Origin: Cunninghamia lanceolata
Taxonomy: Eukaryota > Streptophyta > Pinopsida > Cupressales > Cupressaceae
Length of the DNA stretch: 64,000 bases
Assembly (NCBI GenBank): GCA_027924645.1
Contig: BSBN01000140.1
Location: forward strand, 11,848,501-11,912,500
Direction of reading: 5' to 3'
The position numbers were made by a program, and so were the translations under genes. Of the stretch, positions 35,102 to 47,255 are shown one piece after another (position 1 is the stretch's first letter; each line of letters opens with the position of its first letter). The notes under the pieces were generated by a model. It was not told the origin of the DNA and did no database searches. It was given only the letters and a program-made list of their open reading frames with translations.

Positions 35102-35926
35102 GTGTCAATGGCAAAGAAATTAGAATATCTTGAACAAAAACTTCAATCTCTACAAATGCAAATAAACTTAGGTCCCTCACCTAAAGATTGTATAGCAATT
35201 ATCCAACAAATTGACATCTTAGGACAAGAATTGACAAACTTACAAGCTAAACGTGCCAGCACTAGCTATGCCTCATCCCAAAATCATACCTTCTTTTCCT
35301 GTCTTAATGATACTATTGACAAGGCAACCACCACTTCAAGAGGGAAATCATATATCACTCCGTCTACTAGTCCTCCTTCACCATATTCTAAGACACCTAT
35401 TCCAAAACATACCAGTTCTACACCAAGATCGACCTCAAGTTCCCCACTGTCTAAACCGACAAATAAAACATTCTCGGATGATTTTTGGGAAAGATATGCA
35501 ACATATGAAAAGCTAGGGAGAATTCCAAAATCCTCATATCAACCTCCATCACCTCATCCATCTACCCATACACCTGCGAAGGATGTGCTCCAAGGGCTAT
35601 TAGCAGAGAGTCAACCATGTCCCCAAACTCTGGTCCTTGACCTTACCACATATTCTTCCAATACCACGTCAAATCCTACAACCCCTTCATGTCATCCACA
35701 ACCCCTTGAGCTTCTCAAAGAGCCTTCTACCATGCCCCAAAGTCAGGGTCCATCACACCCTCATATTGTTGACCATGAGCCTATCCAAGAGCCCTCAATT
35801 AACATTCTTAGCCCTTCAAGCCCATCATGTGACCAACAAGCCATCAAGCCTATTCAAGAGTCTCCTCTTATGAATCCAAGTCAAGAGTCATCATGTTCTC
35901 GTGTTTTTAAACAAGAGCCTATTTGA
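35102..35926 (+). CDS. Element A frame 1: coiled coil plus Ser/Pro/Thr-rich protein
   Basis: 274 codons; the ATG is at 35108 (MAKKLEYLEQKLQSLQMQI). The first 55 residues are a likely coiled coil (LEYLEQKLQSLQ..IIQQIDILGQELTNLQAK). The rest is rich in Ser, Pro and Thr with FSDDFWERYATYEKLGRIPK in the middle. No gag domain, zinc knuckle or enzyme is seen. It ends at a TGA; related SQEPI/EPIQEP-type coding continues after it (35927-36229) with stops. It may replace gag or be an unrelated carried sequence. Confidence 0.5.
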   Translation: MSMAKKLEYLEQKLQSLQMQINLGPSPKDCIAIIQQIDILGQELTNLQAKRASTSYASSQNHTFFSCLNDTIDKATTTSRGKSYITPSTSPPSPYSKTPIPKHTSSTPRSTSSSPLSKPTNKTFSDDFWERYATYEKLGRIPKSSYQPPSPHPSTHTPAKDVLQGLLAESQPCPQTLVLDLTTYSSNTTSNPTTPSCHPQPLELLKEPSTMPQSQGPSHPHIVDHEPIQEPSINILSPSSPSCDQQAIKPIQESPLMNPSQESSCSRVFKQEPI

Positions 35927-36229
35927 GAGCCTTCCACTTCCATTCAAGCAACCCAAGAGGTATGTCAAGAGTTTAATCCTAAGCATTTGGAAACATTAAG
36001 CCCTAGTCCAACTCAAGATCAAAACACTTTCATGCAACCCATCCATAACCTATATCTTTTCCCTAATCAAGATACTAGTGTTGATGAAGAAGCTATCCAT
36101 GAGCAACTTGATCCTATGCATGAACTAGAGATCCAATGGCTTTTCTATGATTAAGATGATATCCATAATAATGAACCTCTCCAGGAGCCACTTGATCCTA
36201 TACATGAGCAAGAGATTTAGTTTCCAACC

Positions 36230-36826
36230 ATGCATAACCTATATCTCTCCTATGATCAAGATATTATCACTGATGATGAACCTATACAAGAGAACATTAA
36301 TCCCATCATGCTAAATCCTATCTATGATCATGATCCCATCTATGATGACAAGCCTATCTATGATCAAGCTGACCATGATGATCCACTTAGCCCACTCTAC
36401 GTGTTCCATGGTCTTGAGCCTATCACCCCATCTAGTCCTACCCAAAATCCAACAACTTCCACTTCCCCTGATGAGACACTTGCCTCCCAAGCAAGCGTAG
36501 AAGATCAAACCAGTGATACTCCTTCACCATCCATTATTGACCAAGCTACAAATCCTCCACCATATATCCTTGGTCTTACCACCTTCATGCATGAATGTTC
36601 TTTCTTAGAACACCAACAACCACTATCCGCTATCTCACCTTCCTCATCTAATAAGGAACTCGCTGCTAGTGCACCTATACATAATCTTGATGTCCACCGC
36701 ATACTCCAGAATATGAAATACCAAGGTAAAGGTTTAGGCCTTCATGAACAAGGTATCTTGGAACCTATCCATGTCAATGTTCCTCCACCTTCATATGGCC
36801 TTGGATACATACCCCAAGGTAAGTAA
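36230..36826 (+). CDS. Element A frame 2: G-patch-like protein
   Basis: 198 codons. An Asp/Pro-rich repeat part (DEPIQENINPIM, YDHDPIYDDKPIYDQADHDD) leads to MKYQGKGLGLHEQGILEPIH and PPPSYGLGYIPQG. The latter match the G-patch spacer of B (MPYCGTGLGADEQGVTEPIL). In B this lies between protease and RT, so A kept the spacer and lost both flanking enzymes. Coding-like sequence continues to about 37860 with stops and frame changes (IPKKIASKSNEASSS, TKSMWVPKSLHQPS). Confidence 0.55.
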   Translation: MHNLYLSYDQDIITDDEPIQENINPIMLNPIYDHDPIYDDKPIYDQADHDDPLSPLYVFHGLEPITPSSPTQNPTTSTSPDETLASQASVEDQTSDTPSPSIIDQATNPPPYILGLTTFMHECSFLEHQQPLSAISPSSSNKELAASAPIHNLDVHRILQNMKYQGKGLGLHEQGILEPIHVNVPPPSYGLGYIPQGK

Positions 36827-37860
36827 ACTCAAGATGTTGGTACTTCCTCCACTCCTCCTCAGTCTACCACTTTCCATCGCAAACACTATCATATCCCCAA
36901 AACATATGTCACCATTCCCCCTCCATCATCCTATAATTGTCAAAAGCATGTGACCATACACTTTCCACCATCCACTTTACCTCCACTCCTTCCAACTCCC
37001 AAAGGCTTTCCATCCACCTTGCCACCATTGCTTTTGACACCTACCATACCTCTCATTCATAAGTATCCTTACATCCCTAAACATGGCCAACAAAAGCACA
37101 CATCATTTAAGCATACAGCTTCCAGTCATTCCATCCACTCCACCCACCCCATGGGATTCAAAAGCAAAAAGTTTGATGCCTTCATCCATAAAGCTAAAAA
37201 TCCTACCAAAAATCCTAATGGTCTTCATACCTTAGGACATAAAGAATCAAAATCAAAGCAAAGTTCATCTAAATAGCCATCAAAACCCTTACCTCCAAAT
37301 GCAAAGCCCAAAAGCAAAATGGTTTGGATTCCTAAGAAAATAGCTAGCAAGTCAAATGAGGCATCCTCATCCACATCTCAGGAATCCCAACCACCTATAT
37401 CCATCCCAAAACCTACTTCCATTCCCTTCACAAATCCCACAAGAAAAACAAAATCACTAAAAATACTAAATCTATGTGGGTTCCTAAATCACTTCATCAA
37501 CCATCTCCTACACAAACATCTCCATTGCTTCCTACACCACCATATCATCAAAATCTTCAATGTTTATCACGGTGTGTGCAACCATTGGTCATGGTTCCTT
37601 TCCACTTCACAACACCTCCACATAACTACATCTCCCCATCTTACATCCATTATCCTACACATCTTCCTCATCCTATGCCTATGGTCCATGCTTTTGCATA
37701 AGTCTTCCCTCCATATTCTGCATCATTATCCACTATCTACCTGTGCCATACCACTTTCATACGATCCCCTACCAACATCTATGAGAGCACTGGACATGGT
37801 CCATTCGACAGTATCTATCTCGATGGGACTATCACCTTTCAAGGAACTTTATACTTGATG
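36827..37860 (+). pseudogene. Pro/Ser/His-rich continuation of A coding region
   Basis: Low-complexity frames (36950-37276, 37319-37858) with KSKMVWIPKK and KSMWVPKS, a recurring W-(I/V)-P-K motif in two frames. Several stops. No known domain. Confidence 0.35.
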
Positions 37861-40122
37861 TCTTTCCATATCCACCTTCTCCAATCTCACTATTAAAAAA
37901 AAAAGAAGAAAGAGAAAAACAAAAAAAAGAAAATAGTAAAGAAAAAACCCTTCATCCAATGGTGAAAACCAGGCAAACAGGGGCCTTATAAGTACCATGA
38001 TGAAAACCTGGCAAACAGGCGTCATGTGTAAGTTGATCTTCTATGTCACCTACACTTGGGGGCACCTTGTCTCATCGGCATATCACTCTTCTCCTACCAG
38101 TTTCCTTTCATACCATTTCCTATCTTATCCTCTGTCCATTACATGCCTATCCTGTCCCATCCATCCATCCAAACTTCCTTTCCTCTATTATTTGGTCTTG
38201 ATAAAGATTGGGGGCACAATGTTGACAAATATTTTGAAAGGCTCTTGACATACCTTATCCCTCCATACCATGCAGATCATTCATTATCCGCTCATCGTCC
38301 TATCATCATAAACATTGTCATGAACAATCCTACGTACTCTACCTACAATGGGGCATGTTACACTTATGTGACATAGTCCTTGGAGATCACATCCTTGTTG
38401 CCTTCTATCCACTATTGCTCATCCTCATAACCATACCGTATCCAACTACAGCTTATATTCATTTCCATATCTACACCATATCCAAGTGCGCCTCATATCC
38501 ATATCCATATCCATACCATATCCAAGTGCAAGTTAATCCTTAATCCATGCCAATCAAGTCAAGTCAATCTTCTCAAATGATCCAATCACAATCAGTGGTC
38601 TTGATCCTTGTCTGGTCATAAACCATATCAATCAGTCATAACTATCCTTCGTGTTGCTCTAGGGATACATCATTCCCAACCATGACAACACTGTCATATA
38701 TCATTATCATATGTCTTAGACAGGATGTCGCATTGTCGAAACCAGACCCGGAGTCTTATATGACATACTTCATTCTTGAAACCAAACATCATCAATCTAT
38801 ATCATGGGTTTACTACTTGACAGGGGCAATACCTTGTTTGTGCCTGCATCATTCGTGCATACTTGCTGACTTGCTTGTGTGTGTCATCTTTTTATCTTGC
38901 ATTCCATATCATTCATCCATTTCTTATGTACTTTCACCTCTAGACTTGGTGTTCCCTTGTCATTGGTATTTAGCACAAAGGCTATCCACATGAAATCCAA
39001 GGCAACCATCATAATAAATCATGCCCTTTCTACAAAATCAAAAAATCAAAACATAAAAAAACATCAAAAATAAAAAATCCAAAAACATCGCAAATATCAA
39101 AAAATACCAAAACAATAGAAAACACAAAATTCCAAAAATAATTTGTTCGTCATCACATCTATCATCAATAAGCTTACACCAGATCCAAGCATCGCATCAC
39201 CTATCAAAGCATTGTCCTTAATCAAAAATCAGCAACTATCAAATCAACATCAATCATAACTTGTCACCGTCATATCTTGAGTCAATCTTACATCAACAAA
39301 ACATGATCCAATCATCAATCGATTCTTGCCTTAGGATATGTCGTTCCTATGATAGGCAGAATCTATCCAATCATCAATTGATCCCTACCTTAGGATATAT
39401 CTTTCCTACGATAGGCAGAATCTATCACATCATTATCTATCTTGGCAAAAGATACAATGGTCACTTGTTTGGTTCGTTGGTCTTTTAGTTTTTGATTTTT
39501 ATCTTTTGTCTTATTCGAAGATTACATCAAAGCTACCTTGATCTTACTATATCATGGTATGTGGCAAAAACATCTAGAATGGGGCATAGTCTTGCTTTTG
39601 TATGCTGTGCTTGTGGGTTGGTCTCATTACTCCAAGCTAGTATTCATATCTTGATTGATCATAGGGTCAGTTCTAGCATATTGATCTCCTTATGCATCTA
39701 AGGTTCATCATACCTTTTTTGTTCTAAGAGCTTATGCTATGAGTCCCCTTCCCTCGTCAAGACAAGGTTGTACTATCTTGGGCATGCATGGGATCATCCC
39801 TTTGTTTGTGTGTCTAGTCCATGCAAATGTTGGATAAACATCATCACCCTGGTCTTCTATACCTTGGTGAACATATCCACTTTGCTATATCAAACCTAGG
39901 ATTGCTCAAATTTAGTTTTAGCACAATGATCATCTACCAATATGTCCCATCCATTTCGAGAGCACAACCATGTTCTTGCAACCCACCTATCCTATTGAGG
40001 GGGCATCACCCTTACCAATTATCCCCAAGCCTTATTCTTCCAAACCAAAATATGTTTTCTATCCAATCCATCTCTATGTTTTAACTTCTTTGAAATGATG
40101 TTGCTTAGCCGCAACACCATCT
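37861..40122 (+). other. 3' non-coding sequence of A, similar to B
   Basis: TGGTGAAAACC and TACCATGATGAAAACCTGGC (37960-38020) match B at 18896-18960. 39451-39850 matches B 19681-20110, and GAGGGGGCATCACC (about 39998) matches B at about 24646. The 4.5-kb block in B carrying the antisense PMD gene has no counterpart here. Confidence 0.7.
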
Positions 40123-40137
40123 CAAAGAGGGGCAAAA
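40123..40137 (+). promoter_or_regulatory. Polypurine tract of A
   Basis: CAAAGAGGGGCAAAA, identical to the tract of B, abutting the 3' LTR. Confidence 0.9.
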
Positions 40138-41068
40138 TGTAGACACCTAAAATTGGACTACTCTGCAAACCAATTTGCCGTACCTCTGCACTCATCTACT
40201 CCCCCAATCTGCGTATCCCTGGTGATCAATTAATTCACCTAATTGATCCAGTTAACCTTACAACCCTATCCTATCAATTAAATGAATATTCCTAATATTC
40301 ATTTAGATGATTTATCCATTTTCCTAATCCCTGATTAATTAGATAAATCCTAATTATTTGATTAATCTAAACTTAATTTAATTAAGAAAACACTTAATTA
40401 ACCTTGTCTCTCACTCATCCACTAAACTAAATTTAAAATTCACTTGTCCCCCACTCTCATCCACTCACTGAATTTAATATTCACTTGTCCTCCACTCTCA
40501 TCCACTCACTGAATTTAATATTCAGTTGTCCCCCACTGTCATCCACTAAACTGAATTTAATATTCAGTTGTCCCCCATTATCCTTCACTCTCCCCAAAGA
40601 TGAATTATTTATTCATCCACTCCTCCACTCTTCCCAAAATGGGATTTTTTAATTCATCCACTAAGGAGTAAAAGAATCACTTTTATTCCTAGCCCTTGAT
40701 CTTGTCAATTGAATCCTCACCATTGATCCTCATCTCCAAAATCCTATAAATAGGACCCCTCTCTAAGCCATTAGGGAGACCACTTCAGGCATCAGAACTC
40801 TACCCAAATTAGTCCACAATCTCCTAATCCTATCAAACCTCTACCAAAATCTTGGCTCAATCCCATCCAATCTATCATCTAATCTCATCTACATTGTGTT
40901 GTGAGCATTTGAGCAATCCACATCTACACACTAATTAGGGAAATATTTGAGGAGCTCTATTGGGTGCAAGCTCCTTCCCGCATGGATTTGTGAATCATCA
41001 TTGAAGGTATAACCATTTGTTTATGCTTTAGATTAGTTTATTATCTTCAGTTGATTTCACATATCACA
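40138..41068 (+). repeat. 3' LTR of element A
   Basis: 931 bases, partner of 31815-32745; TATA copy at 40745-40753; followed by GATAC. Confidence 0.95.
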
Positions 41069-41470
41069 GATACATTTATGGAATTGATTACATGTTTGAT
41101 TCAATACATTTATGGGCATTTATAGGTTTGATGATCTATATATATTTGTGGACAAATTTATGTTTGATGATACATGTATAAATACATGAACTGAACATTA
41201 TGTTTGTTTATGATACATTTTTGGACATTTATACATTTGATTCAATACATTTGTGTATGTACATCCACTGTCTAGATAATATTATATGTTCAAGATTACA
41301 TGGTTCATTTATGTTTGATTGTGGTTCATTTAAATGTTTGAAATTATAGAGCTCATGTGTGTGTGTGTGTCTATATATATATATATATATAGTTTGATTA
41401 AACACATCTAGTTCATGTATGTTAGATTGTGGACATGTTTCATTTATATACAGTGGATGCACGTGCATGT
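41069..41470. repeat. Minisatellite, right part
   Basis: Continues the pre-insertion tract: GATACATTTATGGAATTGAT, ATGTTTGATTCAATACATTT and similar units of 30-40 bases, with GT and AT runs at 41357-41390. Confidence 0.6.
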
Positions 41471-42000
41471 ATGAAAGTTATAGATACATAAATAAAAATA
41501 TGTTTAAATATGTTTAAATAATAGGTTGGAATACATGTAATCACATTGGATAGAAGAATTTAATTATCTTATGTAATAATTTATTGAACTATAACTTAAT
41601 GAATATATATATAGATGAAAATATACTTGAATAATTTATGGATCTAACTTGTATTTTTGGAAATTTTAAACTATAACAAGGAATTTCTTAATCTAAAAGA
41701 TAGTGTATGAAGTTCAATAACTTGAAAGATTTCCTTTCAGCAAAAACTAGTCATAAATAAAAGTAGACTAAATATATATATTGAGATCATTTGTTAAGAA
41801 CCACATGTTGAAATTAAAATTTGTTCAATGAAAGAACTATTAATTTAACTTGAATAAATTTTAAAACAATTAATAGATGAACATAGATAGATAGTGAATT
41901 TAGGTCTTCAAAATGAACTGTAAGTTCTTGTCCATATTTTTCATACCACATCAAGTGGTTCAACTCGCTCTTAAATCACATGTAATATTCTCTAATGATC
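41471..42000. other. AT-rich gap
   Basis: No gene or repeat recognised between the minisatellite and the end of the transposase-like gene. Confidence 0.4.
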
Positions 42001-42096
42001 ATCACTTTCTAGTCTCCACTTACGATGTCCATGTGCATGTGGAACTAAATGAAGAGACAAGGCGGTAGCAATTACTAGGTGGCTATACTAATATAC

Positions 42097-42185
42097 CTTG
42101 TTCTCAGGTTGATAATCAATAAAGTGAATCCCATGTCGAACAATCTTGACTTGTTTGAGATGTGTCCCTTGCACTACACCTAAAT
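42097..42185 (-). pseudogene. Transposase-like gene, penultimate or last exon
   Basis: Acceptor CCCACAG ends at 42186; reads DLGVVQGTHLKQVKIVRHGI then HFIDYQPENK up to AAG/GTATAT at 42097. If not spliced, a TAG follows after VY. The same frame then reads HLVIATALSLHLVPHAHGHR and KWRLESDDH to a TAG near 42001, so the last 30 codons may be an eroded C-terminus. Confidence 0.7.
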
Positions 42186-42335
42186 CTGTGGGAAATAACA
42201 TTCCACAATAAGACATAACATTTTCATTGAGGTAAGATATAACGTAAATAAAAAATATAAATTGAATGTTTAAATCACTCAAGGTACTTGACATACCTAA
42301 CAAATTCAAAATTTAAATATATTATAAAGTCAAAC

Positions 42336-42464
42336 CTATGGGAAACAACATTCCATCACTTGTTTCTAGCTTTATTAGCTTCTGCCTCTCTTCTGTGCAA
42401 TACAATAAATAATAACCAACATCTTCTATATTCCTAGCCTCTGTTATGACTACAAAAACATTTC
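42336..42464 (-). pseudogene. Transposase-like gene, small exon
   Basis: Acceptor GGTGCAG ends at 42465; donor CATAG/GTTTGAC at 42336/42335. It reads GNVFVVITEARNIEDVGYYL then LYCTEERQKLIKLETSDG and MLFPIG, fully open, phase 1 on both sides and in frame with its neighbours. Confidence 0.75.
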
Positions 42465-42542
42465 CTGCACCAAATTTACATGGAAAATTTGTAATTTAAA
42501 ATTTAGAGATACCTTATATAAATTATATATATGTACACATAC

Positions 42543-42835
42543 CTTTTTTAATCAATCCTGAAATATGGTCATAATCAATTGAAATAAAAGGAATGTCTTC
42601 AAAGATTTCATCTTCATCTTTGTTGTATGTGTTGGTAACAACTATTGGCATCAAATTCCATCCATTGACATATCCACATTGTTGGTTCTTACAATTCTCA
42701 CAATCTCCCAACATGCACTCATAACAAAAACAAGAGTAATTCCTAGTGCGCAACGTCCATGTTTGGCTATTTGTACTCATGACACAATGCAAAGATCTTG
42801 TTTTCTCTACCTTCTTGCATCCATGCATTGATCTT
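42543..42835 (-). pseudogene. Transposase-like gene, Cys-rich exon
   Basis: RSMHGCKKVEKTRSLHCVMS, WTLRTRNYSCFCYECMLGDC and ENCKNQQCGYVNGWNLMPIV, then IDYDHISGLIKK. The eight-plus Cys suggest zinc binding. The donor at 42543/42542 (AAAAAAG/GTATGT) is phase 1. The upstream acceptor is not certain, since the nearest AG (42837-42836) does not keep frame exactly. Confidence 0.65.
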
Positions 42836-42973
42836 CTATCCACACGTACAAATTTATTATATTGTAAATTATAAATATAATAGAAATATTTAAATTCAAA
42901 CTAAAATAAACAAACTCATGTACACATGATATATGAATATATATAAAGTATTAAATTTTCAAACAATGCATAC

Positions 42974-44546
42974 CTGATATCTCCCAAAACACTCTATGTG
43001 GAATGTATCAGTTTGTTCTTGAAGACGTGCCGACCTCATTTGATGCAAAGTGTATCTTACACCATTCTACAACATTATGTGCATCTTTTATATGATCTCC
43101 CACATAATTCATTTGATGCTATCTTAGAGCACATTTGATGCAAGCTCCTGCACCATCACGTTCACCCTTTCCATGCTCACTCTCAAAGAAACTCCAAACA
43201 TGTGGTATATTGTCATTTCGATGATATCTACATAGTGCATAGAGTGGACTTGATGATTTGAATTGTGACTCACATCCATCTGACCATACAAAATGCTTTT
43301 CAATTTTTACACGCCTACTTGCCAAATAGTCAAAACATTTCTTAAAGCAATGTTCTACAAAATGTGTCATGCTCTTTATCATCACTAATATAAAAGTGAT
43401 ATTCTATCTCAATGACTCATGCTTCAAATGTACTATCAACACCATCCAAATCCAATTGTGCATGTTGATAACACACATGCACCATATTAGTGATCTTCTT
43501 TGAAAAGTAATATTGTGATTGAACCTCTTTTTGATGTACAAAAGAGTAATTTTCTGCAAAGTCGACTACTGATAAAATTGTTCTTGGGAAAGTATCTCTT
43601 AATGTTTGAAATTGTTGCGCTTGCCACTTAGCAAAAAAAACATGATGTATGTATGGCTGTATCAATTTATGAAAATTTTCCATAAATGTTCCAATAGGTA
43701 TCTCCTCTTCTACATAATCTAACCTTGTGGATTCTTTCCCATTTTTTGTTTGAAACTTTATGAACTTGTAACTCTTGAAATTTACCAACTTCATTGGGTC
43801 AATATCTTCATTTCTCAAAGCTGTTTTATCCAAATTTTCACATGTTTCACAAAGTCCTTTTATGCAATTTATTTGACTAGTTGCATTATCATCATCTGAT
43901 TTATCACATAAGATGGATGCTATGAATTGACTTTCTTATTTAGGAGGTGCATTTACAAAACCATCACTTTCTTTTCTAATCTTTTGAAACACCTGATAGT
44001 AGAGATTAAATTCAATATGATAACGACAACAAGTTTCAAAAACCTTGTTTGTCTTCACATAATATGGCCTTAAACTTTCAAACATTGTTTGTCTAGTCTT
44101 TATATGAGGATTTGAATTACAAAACATCACATACATCTCATGTTTTGTATGTAGATCATGACTATTGAGCCCAATTCTGTGTTTGATAACATCTCTACTA
44201 TTTGATGAAGGATGAGTATGATCATTCCTAAAGGTTGAGATCAAGTTCCTAACAACATCTTGAATCCTATCAAATCGATGAGCTCTACACATAATTGCCC
44301 AATTGCCTTCTAAGGTACTATCATCCAAAAATTTTCTCCTTTTCAGATATTATGTTAGTGTCTTTCTATTGAAACCAATCTCAGTTGAAATTAAAGACAA
44401 TAATCTTTTCTTAGAATTTTTTTCACTTAAAATAGATGTCAACATCACTCTTCTTGAAATGAACTTATCCATAGATTGAGATTGTTTTCCAATGGAAGTC
44501 AAACCTTTTCTAACATTTTCAACAATATATTTTTCTAGGTGCGAAC
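42974..44546 (-). pseudogene. Transposase-like gene, core exon after element C
   Basis: Begins at the left target site of C and keeps the frame of the upstream part across the duplicated target (HLEKYIVENVRKGLTSIGKQ follows). It includes LLSLISTEIGFNRKTLT, DVVRNLISTFRNDHTH, the Cys/His segment and the three core motifs. Damage: stops at 44350, 43936, 43417 (STFEA-stop-VIEIEY), about 43118 and near 43000, plus a frameshift between ISDDKEHD (about 43380) and FVEHCFKKCFDYLA (about 43355). It ends VFWEIS at a GTATGC donor (intron from 42973). Confidence 0.7.
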
Positions 44547-45581
44547 TGGAAGGAAGCAAGGTACACGAAACACACTTCCTACACCAATCTAATGAGGGGA
44601 ATAGTATGCAAATTCTTTAAAATCCTTACAATTGCAAAAATGTTAAACATATAACATAAAGATTACAGTAGCAACACAACACAGAAATACAAGAGAGACA
44701 CAAGATATATCGTGGGGAAAACCTTTTTAGGTGAAAAACCCCACACTCCAAAACTTGTACAATGTATTATCAAAACAATGGTGTTTACAAAACACTTGCA
44801 ATGCAAGTTCTTCTAGGAGTATGCAAATGTCATTTCTGGAATAATTCTCGTAGCATAATAGTACTTGTATCAACACTATGCAAACTACAACTTCAAACAC
44901 TGTATTATATAGAGTTACAAGGGAAAATTCTGAAGCCTCTAGAGATGGGCATCCATCTTGGCCACATGGCCATTTACACACTTAAAGGACACTTGTCTAA
45001 CATCTTTTCACCTTTCTTACATATGTCATAACATGGTAGATTTGATTTCCCAAGGTAGAGCGCTCTAGGCTAAAAATAGGCAATGATAGATGCTCTTATG
45101 CATCTTACAGCTGTCATAAAAATCTGCAACATGACAACACTTAATGTTGTAAGAGAATCCATCATACAAAACTAAAAATAGCATATTCCTCTTACAACAT
45201 GTCATAACCCAACTTGGGCACCCAAAGATGCCTTTCTCTCATGCAAAGATACTTTATGATACTTGCCTTCACTTGTCATAGGAATCTCTATACTTGGCTC
45301 TTACGCGTCATAGATTATGTCATACAAAATAACTCCTCTATCATAATCCAAGATGCCAACACATGACATATTAGTGCCACCTCAAATGGGATGCCCAAAT
45401 CCACGTGTTTGACTTGACCATCCAAAGCATATTCTAAGTAAGACGACATGTCACAATGCCACCTCAAACTAAATGCCAAAACTGGATGTGCAAGTAAATA
45501 CAAAATTGAGCAAATAAATAAATAAATAATCTAATAATCAATGCTAGGAATTGGAAGGTTGAGACAACTTAATTCCCAACA
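44547..45581 (-). repeat. 3' LTR of element C
   Basis: Partner of 49808-50820; contains CGTGGGGAAAACCTTTTTAG at 44711-44730. Confidence 0.95.
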
Positions 45582-45592
45582 TTCTCCCATTT
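45582..45592 (-). promoter_or_regulatory. Polypurine tract of C
   Basis: Minus strand AAATGGGAGAA abuts the 3' LTR start TGTTGGG. Confidence 0.75.
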
Positions 45593-45599
45593 GTTGAAC

Positions 45600-46430
45600 A
45601 CCTTGCAAGAGCCAATATAATGACAAGATTTAACTGCTAGGGGCCAAGAGGCCCATAGACTCCAAACACCATTTAAACTTATCTATGCTCACAGGTTTAG
45701 TCAATGCATCTGCAACATTCTTCAAAGTGTCAACCTTCTCCAATATCACCTTCCCATCTTCTACCATATCACAAACAAAATGATACTGACCATTAATGTG
45801 CTTTGTTCTGGCATGGAAAGTAGGATTCTTTCCTAAGCAAATTGCACTCTGACTATCACAACCGATAGTAGTCTATCTTGCATCAAAACCAACATCTGAA
45901 CACAACCTCTTAAGACAAATGGCTTACTTACAAGCATGAGTTGCTCCCATGTAATCTTCTTATATTGTGGACAAAGTAACCATAGGTTATTGCTTACTCA
46001 TCCAACTAATAGCACCACCAAACATGGTAAACACATAAGCACTGGTGGATCTCCTACTATCAATGTCACCTGCCCAATCAAAATCCACAAATCCACGAAT
46101 ACTCACAGAATGCTGAGGTCCTATAGGATAACCATGATAACATAAGGAATACTCAGAAGTACCACTCAAATATCTAAACACTCTCTTAACTGCATCCCAA
46201 TGTACCCATCCAGGATTAGCCATAAACTGACTAAGGACTCCCACTACTTGGGCAATGTCTAGTCTTATATAGACCATAGCAAACATCAAGCTACCAACTG
46301 CACTAGCATAAGATACTCTACTCATATCCTCTGTCTCAGAAGGAGACTTTGGACAATCATCAATAGATAACTTTTTCCCCATTGTAACATGAACAGTCAA
46401 CGGTCAACAATCCACCCTACTAAATCTCTC
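45600..46430 (-). pseudogene. RNase H of element C
   Basis: YASAVGSLMFAMVYIRLDIA, WDAVKRVFRYLSGTSEYSLC, FVDFDWAGDIDSRRSTSAYV, then TLSTI-stop-EDYMGATHACK and CDSQSAICLGKNPTFHART, ending KHINGQYHFVCDMVEDGK and KNVADALTKPV, close to the polypurine tract. The usual YxADSDWAGD has Val-Asp-Phe-Asp here. Stops present. Confidence 0.92.
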
Positions 46431-46479
46431 CAATATAGTGTTAACATACTTACCCTGGCAAAACCAAAGTTTTCTATTT

Positions 46480-47255
46480 TCTCTATCTCTTCTGATCTCC
46501 ATCCCTAGAATGTACCTGGCTTACCCTAAGTTTTTCATTTCAAATTGTGCTGACAACTGTGACTTCAAATCAAAAATTATATTCTTACCATTCCCAATCA
46601 GCAACATATCATCAACATACAATGCAATAATGCGGATATGATCATTGTTAAACTTGTATTACACACAATGATTTGATTTCGTTCTCAAAAATCTAATAGA
46701 CAATACAAAGGCATCAAACTTCAAGTACCACATCCTAGGAGATTGTTTCAAACCATGCAAAGACTTCTTTAACTTGCAAACCATATTTTCTTTACCTTTC
46801 ACCACGTAGTGCTCTAGCTGTGACATATAGATTTCTTCCTCCAATTCACCATGAAGGAAAGTTGTCTTCACATCCATTTGTTCCACTTCTAAGTCATAAG
46901 TTGTTGCAAGAGGTAACATGAACCAAATAGATTTCATCTTTGCAATGGGAGAGAATATCTCACCATAATCAATTCCCTCCACTTGTGAATACCCCTTCGC
47001 AACCAATTTAGCCTTATACTTCTCAACACTACCATCTGTACCAAATTTCTTCTTGAACACCTATTTGCATCCAACAGGTTTCCATCCATTAGGAAAAGGC
47101 ACCAAGTCCCAAGTTTTATTCTTTTCCAAAGAAGCCATCTCTTCTTCCATGGCCTCCTTCCAATAACCCGCATCTTTCATGCCCATAGCCTCTCTAATAG
47201 TTCTAGGCTCATTAGTGTTAGAAATCAAGGCAAAAGTACAACTAGAATCAAGCAA
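46480..47255 (-). pseudogene. pol: Reverse transcriptase of element C
   Basis: EPRTIREAMGMKDAGYWKEA, MEEEMASLEKNKTWDLVPFP, KYKAKLVAKGYSQVEGIDYG, VEQMDVKTTFLHGELEEEIY, KLKKSLHGLKQSPRMWY and YVDDMLLIGN (YVDD at 46608-46619). Stops at CK-stop-VFKKKF and HCV-stop-YKFN among others. Confidence 0.93.

Larger units (their letters stand above)
31815..41068 (+). mobile_element. Element A: non-autonomous Ty3-type LTR element, 9.25 kb
   Basis: Two 931-base LTRs (31815-32745, 40138-41068) differ at only about 2-3 percent of positions by eye. They are flanked by the exact 5-base TSD GATAC (31810-31814, 41069-41073). PBS at 32749 and PPT at 40123-40137. The interior has a coiled-coil frame and a G-patch frame but no protease, RT, RNase H or integrase. 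Shared LTR start, PPT, core promoter, leader and 3' sequence tie it to element B. Confidence 0.93.
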
